Below the pieces are notes generated by a model. That model was not told the DNA's origin. It saw only the letters and a list, made by a program, of their open reading frames with translations, and ran no database searches. The translations under genes and the position numbers were made by a program. From DASWHD01 sp036393335 (GTDB lineage: Bacteria > CG2-30-53-67 > CG2-30-70-394), in NCBI GenBank assembly GCA_036393335.1, contig DASWHD010000236.1, positions 1-17,467 on the forward strand: a DNA stretch of 17,467 nucleotides, read 5' to 3'. Shown in pieces: positions 12,996-17,467 of the stretch (position 1 is the first letter of the stretch; each line of letters opens with the position of its first letter).

Positions 12996-15569
12996 ATGAC
13001 CCCGATCTCCCCTCCCGCACGACATCGCCGCCCGACGCGGCGCCGCGTCCTCGTGATCGACGGCATCGCTCTCCGGACGATCACGGCCGGTGGGCTGATG
13101 GTCATCGTGGCGGTCCTCGGCATCCTGGTCTACCTGCTGGCCGTGGTGGCCCCCCTGTTTCGCGCCCCGTATGCGGCGCCGGCCACCACCTCACCCCTGG
13201 GTGGCGGCGCGGCGGAACAGCTCCTCGCCATCGGCGTCGATCCCTTCCAGGAGCTGGGGTTTGCCCTGTTCTCCAACGGCACCCTGGCGATCTTCACCCT
13301 CGCGGACGGCGCCCTGCTGGCCACGCGCGACCTCGACCTCCCGGCCGCCGTGCGCGCCTTCCAGTACCACCCCGCGGAAGACACCGCGGTCTTCGGCCTG
13401 GCCGACGGCCGCGTGGCCACCGCCCACCTCGGGTTCGCGGTCAAGCTGCTGCCGGAGGAGAGACCGCCGGAGGGTCTTTCCCCCCTCGCCCCGAGGAAGA
13501 GCCGCCCGTGGCGCGAGGGGGTGGTCACGCGCCTGCCGGAGGGACAGTACCGCGTCACCACCGCGGTGGCGTCCGTGGACGACCTGCTCACCGTCGACCC
13601 CGGCGGACAACCGATCACCCTGGTGGACCTGCGGCGCACCGCGGGTGCGATCACCCTGGTCTCCCTCACGGCCGACGGCCGGCTCCGCCTGAGCAACGTC
13701 TCCCGGCGCGAGAACTTCCTCACCGGCGAGTTCCGCACGCAGATCGAGGACTCCGACCTGCCCTTTGTGCCGCGCGCCACGCCGCCCCGCTTCCTGCTCG
13801 TCGCCGGCGCCGCCGACCAGTGCTACCTGGGATGGCCCGACGGCGAGGTGCAGCGCTTTGCCCTGCGCCAGCGCGACGCCACCGAAGCCGTGGAGGAGGT
13901 CGACCTGCTGCCCGAGCCCGGCGTCACCCTCACCGGCCTCACCTTCCTGCTCGGCGAGCAGTCCCTGGTGGCGACGGACGATCGTGGTGGGGTCAACGTG
14001 TGGTTCCTGGTGCAGCCGCCGGCTACGGCCCGCGGTCGTGATGGCCACGAGCTGGTTCTCGCCCACGGTCTGGCAACCCAGGCTGCGGCGGTCACCGCCA
14101 CGGCCATCTCCAGCCGCGACAAGGGACTGGTCACCGGCGGCGCGGACGGCAGCGTCTGGCTGCGCTACGCCACCACCGAGCGTCTCCTCGCCCGATTGCA
14201 GGGCTCCGGCCCGGTGCAGGCGCTGGCCATCGCGCCCAAGGGCGACGGCATCCTCGCCGCCGGCCGCGATGGCCGGGTCCACCACTGGCGGATCGATAAC
14301 CCGCACCCGCAGATCACGTGGCGGGCGGTGTTTTTGCCGGTCTGGTACGAGGGATATCCCGCGCCGGCCCACGTGTGGCAGTCGAGCTCCGGCAGCGACG
14401 ACTTCGAGGCCAAGCTCGGCTTGGTGCCCCTGATCTTCGGCACTCTCAAGGCGACCCTGTTTGCCATGGGCCTGGCCGTGCCCGTCGCCCTGCTCGCCGC
14501 GATCTACACCGCCGAATTCCTGCATCCCGCCACCCGTGCGGTGGTCAAGCCGGTGATCGAGATGATGGCCTCCCTGCCGAGCGTCGTGCTCGGTTTCATC
14601 GCCGCCCTGGTCCTGGCGCCGCTGGTGGAAAACTGGGTCGTCTCCTGCCTGCTGATCTTCGCCGGCGTACCGATCGTGGCCCTGGCGTGCGGCTACCTGT
14701 GGCAGACCCTGCCGCGGAATGCCCAGGTGCGCATGTCCAACACCGGCCGCCTGGGGTTGACGACCATCGCCATCCTGGCGACCTGTTGGCTGGTGCCAAA
14801 ATTCGGGCCCGGGGTGGAGCACCTGGTATTCGGCGGCGACTTCCGCGCCTGGCTGGAGCAGCGGACGGGCAGCGGCACCCCCCTCTGGATCGTCCTCCTC
14901 TGGCCAGCGGCGCTGCTGATCGGTTTGCCGGCCAAGCGCCGCCTCACCCGCGGCCTGGCCGGCCGCTGGGGCCACCGCCCGGGGCTGGTGGAGCTGAGCG
15001 CCGCCGTCCTCTACGCCGCCGGCACGTTGCTGATGGCGGCCGCGGCGGCCGCGGCCTTCACCGGGATGGGCTGGGATCTGCGCGGTCCCCTGCTCGGCAC
15101 CTACGTCCAGCGCAACACCTTCATCGTCGGCTTCGTCATGGGATTCGCCGTGATCCCGATCATCTACACCCTCGCCGAGGAGGCCCTGTCCGCGGTGCCC
15201 GCACACCTGCGCTCCGCCTCCCTGGCATGTGGCGCCACCCCGTGGCAGACGGCGGTGCGCGTGGTGTTACCCACCGCCGCCTCGGGCATCCTCGGCGCCG
15301 CCATGGTGGGCCTCGGCCGGGCGGTGGGCGAGACGATGATCGTGGTGATGGCGGCGGGCAATACGCCGCTCCTGGACATCAACCCCTTCAACGGCCTGCG
15401 CGCCCTCTCGGCGAACATCGCCGTGGAGCTGCCGGAGGCGGTGCGGAACTCGACCCTGTACCGGATGCTGTTCCTCGCCGCCCTGATCCTGTTCGCCATG
15501 ACCTTCGTGATCAACACCGTGGCCGAGGTGGTGCGCCTGCACTTCCGGCGCCGCGCGTTTCAGTTGTGA
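12996..15569 (+). CDS. pstC: Phosphate ABC transporter permease PstC with large periplasmic propeller-like insert
   Basis: This 857-aa permease forms the membrane channel with PstA; E. coli PstC is only 319 aa. One membrane helix (about 29-55) follows a basic N-terminus. Residues of about 65-440 form a beta-rich domain with repeated WD40-like blades, clearest at LVTGGADGSVWLRY (about 378-391) and AAGRDGRVHHWRI (about 420-432), predicted to be periplasmic. From about 476 comes the permease core: VPLIFGTLKATLFAMGLAVP, EMMASLPSVVLGFIAALVLA, and the EAA loop EEALSAVPAHLRSASLACGA (728-747) that docks on the ATPase, followed by GLGRAVGETMIVVMAAGNTP. Pseudomonas-type PstC proteins are also long, so the extension is a lineage feature rather than a misassembly. 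ATG 12996 lacks a good Shine-Dalgarno, and no better in-frame start exists before the first helix. The stop is TGA 15567-15569. Confidence 0.93.
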   Translation: MTPISPPARHRRPTRRRVLVIDGIALRTITAGGLMVIVAVLGILVYLLAVVAPLFRAPYAAPATTSPLGGGAAEQLLAIGVDPFQELGFALFSNGTLAIFTLADGALLATRDLDLPAAVRAFQYHPAEDTAVFGLADGRVATAHLGFAVKLLPEERPPEGLSPLAPRKSRPWREGVVTRLPEGQYRVTTAVASVDDLLTVDPGGQPITLVDLRRTAGAITLVSLTADGRLRLSNVSRRENFLTGEFRTQIEDSDLPFVPRATPPRFLLVAGAADQCYLGWPDGEVQRFALRQRDATEAVEEVDLLPEPGVTLTGLTFLLGEQSLVATDDRGGVNVWFLVQPPATARGRDGHELVLAHGLATQAAAVTATAISSRDKGLVTGGADGSVWLRYATTERLLARLQGSGPVQALAIAPKGDGILAAGRDGRVHHWRIDNPHPQITWRAVFLPVWYEGYPAPAHVWQSSSGSDDFEAKLGLVPLIFGTLKATLFAMGLAVPVALLAAIYTAEFLHPATRAVVKPVIEMMASLPSVVLGFIAALVLAPLVENWVVSCLLIFAGVPIVALACGYLWQTLPRNAQVRMSNTGRLGLTTIAILATCWLVPKFGPGVEHLVFGGDFRAWLEQRTGSGTPLWIVLLWPAALLIGLPAKRRLTRGLAGRWGHRPGLVELSAAVLYAAGTLLMAAAAAAAFTGMGWDLRGPLLGTYVQRNTFIVGFVMGFAVIPIIYTLAEEALSAVPAHLRSASLACGATPWQTAVRVVLPTAASGILGAAMVGLGRAVGETMIVVMAAGNTPLLDINPFNGLRALSANIAVELPEAVRNSTLYRMLFLAALILFAMTFVINTVAEVVRLHFRRRAFQL

Positions 15570-15681
15570 GGGGTCGCTGAGTGGACTCTCCGCCACCACA
15601 CATGAACGGATCATCGCCGCCCCACCCCTACCGGCCGCCCAGGCGGAGCAGGAACCGTCTGCCGACGGCCGGAGACGGTCA

Positions 15682-15702
15682 CCCCCTTCCCCCGGAAGGG
15701 GG
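15682..15702. repeat. Hairpin repeat between pstC and pstA
   Basis: CCCCCTTCC (15682-15690) and GGAAGGGGG (15694-15702) are perfect 9-bp arms with a 3-base loop, followed by CCGCGGGGAGGGCG. It is the same class of element as the one inside pstA at 15780-15800 and lies 30 bp before the pstA start. No T-tract follows. Confidence 0.65.
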
Positions 15703-15731
15703 CCGCGGGGAGGGCGTCTGAAGGCAGCAGC

Positions 15732-17467
15732 GTGACCCGCCCACCGGACGTAGCGATCGACCATACGCCCCCACCCCAGCCCTCCCCCGGCGGGGGAGGG
15801 ATCCGTCTGCAGCGCCGCCGCCGGCTCTATCCGGCCCAGGGCGAGCCTCTCCTGTGGCTGATCGGCGGTGCCCTGGGGGTCGCCATGCTGATGATCGCCA
15901 GCCTGTTGCTGCTGGTGGTGGTGCAGGGCGCCCTCACCTTCTGGCCGTGGCCGATCGTCGCGGTCACCACGACCGACGGCCGCCACCTGCTCGGGGAGAT
16001 GACGCGGACGGAGGTTTATCCCCCCACGGCAGAGACCCTCGCGAGCCTGCCCGCTGCGGCGCGCCAGGTGATCCTCGCCGCCGGTGGCCTCGCCCACCGC
16101 CGCCTGATCCATACCGGCAACTTCGACCTCACCGGCACGGACTTCGTGTGGGTGGCGGACCACGAAGTCGCCAGCGAGCGCCGGCCGGAGGACGCGCTGC
16201 TGATGGAACGCATGGAGTGGGGGCCGTTCGTCGGCTCCCTGACTTCCATCCACGCGGAGGGCGAGCCGGAGATGACCGGCAGCGCCGCGTGGCAACGCTT
16301 CCAAGAGCTTCACCCGCAACGACGCGCGGCGGCACGCACCATCCGGCGTCTCACCGAACGGGACCTCGGAGACGTGAACCGAGCCCTGGAGAGGGTGCGC
16401 CTCGATCTGCGCGCCGTCGCCCTGCGCCACGGCGAGGACTCGCCAGCCTACCGGGAGGCAGCGGCACGGGCCGCGGCCGAGGATGAGCGGCTGCACGTGC
16501 GCTACGAGGAAATCCGCGCCGAGATCAACCGCCTCCAGGAAGAGGGCCGGCGTTACACCGTGCGCCTCACCACGGTCGACGACCGCAGCAAGGAGATCCC
16601 CATCGATCAGGTGGTGCGCGCGGTCGCCGCGAACCGGATGGATCTGGCCGCCAAGCTCCGGGTCTACGCCGGCCGCTGGTGGGAGTTCCTGTCGGCGGAG
16701 CCGCGCGAGGCGAACACCGAGGGCGGCGTCTTCCCGGCGATCTTCGGCACCGCCGCCATGACCCTCCTGATGTCGGTGGTGGTCGGCCCCTTCGGCGTGG
16801 TGGCGGCGGTCTATCTACGCGAGTACGCCCGCCAGGGGGTGATCATCTCCCTGGTACGCATCGCCGTGAACAACCTGGCCGGAGTGCCGTCGATCGTCTT
16901 CGGCGTCTTCGGCCTCGGCTTCTTCTGCTACCTGATCGGCGGCACCATCGACCAGCTATTCTTCGCCGCGCGCCTGCCGAGCCCCACCTTCGGCACCGGC
17001 GGCATCCTGTGGGCCTCCCTGACCCTCGCTCTCCTCACCCTGCCCGTGGTGATCGTCGCCACCGAGGAGGCCCTGGCGGCGGTGCCGTCGTCGGTGCGCG
17101 AGGGCTCCCTGGCGTGCGGCGCCTCCCAGTGGCAGACCCTGCAGCGCATCGTCCTGCCGCGGGCCATGCCCGGCATCCTCACCGGCCTGATCCTCGCCAT
17201 GGCGCGCGGCGCCGGCGAGGTGGCGCCGCTGATGCTCACCGGGGTGGTGAAGCTGGCACCGGAGCTGCCGTTCGACCACCACTTTCCCTACCTCCACCTG
17301 GAGCGCTCCTTCATGCACCTGGGGTTCCACATCTACGACGTGGGGTTCCAGTCGCGCAACGCGGAGGCGGGCAAGCCGATGGTCTTTACCACCACCCTGT
17401 TGCTCATCCTCCTGATCCTGCTCCTCAACCTCGTCGCCCTCTACGCCCGCCGCCGCCTCGCCCGGCG
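15732..17467 (+). CDS. pstA: Phosphate ABC transporter permease PstA with long periplasmic insert, 3' end cut by window edge
   Basis: About 578 codons are visible with no stop before the edge; E. coli PstA is 296 aa. The first membrane helix is at about 40-70 (LLWLIGGALGVAMLMIASLL). Residues of about 71-330 form a periplasmic insert ending in a long charged helical stretch (ALERVRLDLRAVALRHGE, YEEIRAEINRLQEEGRRY) likely to be coiled coil. The permease core starts near F334 (FPAIFGTAAMTLLMSVVVGP) and includes AVNNLAGVPSIVFGVFGLGF and the EAA loop EEALAAVPSSVREGSLACGA (445-464), then LAMARGAGEVAPLMLTG. GTG 15732 is the only in-frame ATG, GTG or TTG between the upstream stop at 15603-15605 and the first helix; only a weak AAGG precedes it. 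The first 25 residues are Pro/Gly-rich because a repeat hairpin lies inside the coding sequence. pstB should follow outside the window. Confidence 0.92.
   Translation, partial: MTRPPDVAIDHTPPPQPSPGGGGIRLQRRRRLYPAQGEPLLWLIGGALGVAMLMIASLLLLVVVQGALTFWPWPIVAVTTTDGRHLLGEMTRTEVYPPTAETLASLPAAARQVILAAGGLAHRRLIHTGNFDLTGTDFVWVADHEVASERRPEDALLMERMEWGPFVGSLTSIHAEGEPEMTGSAAWQRFQELHPQRRAAARTIRRLTERDLGDVNRALERVRLDLRAVALRHGEDSPAYREAAARAAAEDERLHVRYEEIRAEINRLQEEGRRYTVRLTTVDDRSKEIPIDQVVRAVAANRMDLAAKLRVYAGRWWEFLSAEPREANTEGGVFPAIFGTAAMTLLMSVVVGPFGVVAAVYLREYARQGVIISLVRIAVNNLAGVPSIVFGVFGLGFFCYLIGGTIDQLFFAARLPSPTFGTGGILWASLTLALLTLPVVIVATEEALAAVPSSVREGSLACGASQWQTLQRIVLPRAMPGILTGLILAMARGAGEVAPLMLTGVVKLAPELPFDHHFPYLHLERSFMHLGFHIYDVGFQSRNAEAGKPMVFTTTLLLILLILLLNLVALYARRRLAR
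15780..15800. repeat. Hairpin repeat inside the pstA coding start
   Basis: CCCTCCCCC (15780-15788) and GGGGGAGGG (15792-15800) are perfect 9-bp arms with loop GGC, preceded by CCCCCACCCCAG. It occupies codons 17-23 of pstA (P-S-P-G-G-G-G). It is the same class as 15682-15702. Confidence 0.65.

Noticed and set aside
13191..15206. 671-codon minus-strand open frame
   Set aside because: Antisense to pstC, rich in Gln/Gly/His/Asp and without motifs; the plus-strand permease core is unmistakable.

Overview
The window is GC-rich DNA with strong G/C third-position bias, dense genes and many hairpin-type intergenic repeats. It fits a high-GC gammaproteobacterium. That placement is an inference: it rests mainly on the enlarged PstC and PstA permeases, which I know from Pseudomonas- and Vibrio-type gammaproteobacteria, and on the phoB-phoR-phoU/pstSCA content. 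No marker gene for species-level assignment is present. I see no tRNA, rRNA, CRISPR array, transposase or prophage gene.

Left part (1-7851), all real genes on the minus strand except one possible 26-aa peptide: a YyaL/SPATA20-type thioredoxin-domain protein whose C-terminus runs off the left edge; an unrecognised 236-aa protein; a TrpB2-type tryptophan synthase beta chain without trpA; a zinc-free quinone-oxidoreductase-type dehydrogenase; an NTF2/SnoaL-like protein; and a cation diffusion facilitator (CDF) transporter. These look like housekeeping or accessory metabolic genes in separate small units. The gaps carry dispersed palindromic repeats (2171-2253, 3032-3104, 4586-4603, 4718-4868, 6057-6224).

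Right part (about 7976-17467), plus strand apart from a cold-shock gene: the phosphate-starvation regulon. phoB (response regulator), phoR (sensor kinase) and phoU are followed, after a convergent cold-shock gene with its terminator, by pstS, pstC and pstA (incomplete at the right edge; pstB is not in the window). Runs of 7-bp half-sites repeated every 11 bp, the spacing of Pho boxes, lie upstream of both phoB and pstS, each with a weak -10-like hexamer 10 bp further on. They suggest that PhoB autoregulates phoBR-phoU and activates pst.

The most unusual points are architectural. PstC (857 aa) carries a beta-propeller-like domain of roughly 400 residues between its first membrane helix and its permease core. 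PstA carries a periplasmic insert of about 260 residues with a long charged helical stretch. The junctions pstS-pstC and pstC-pstA contain C/G-rich repeat hairpins, one of them inside the first codons of pstA. I did not find a clearly new defence, mobile or biosynthetic system.
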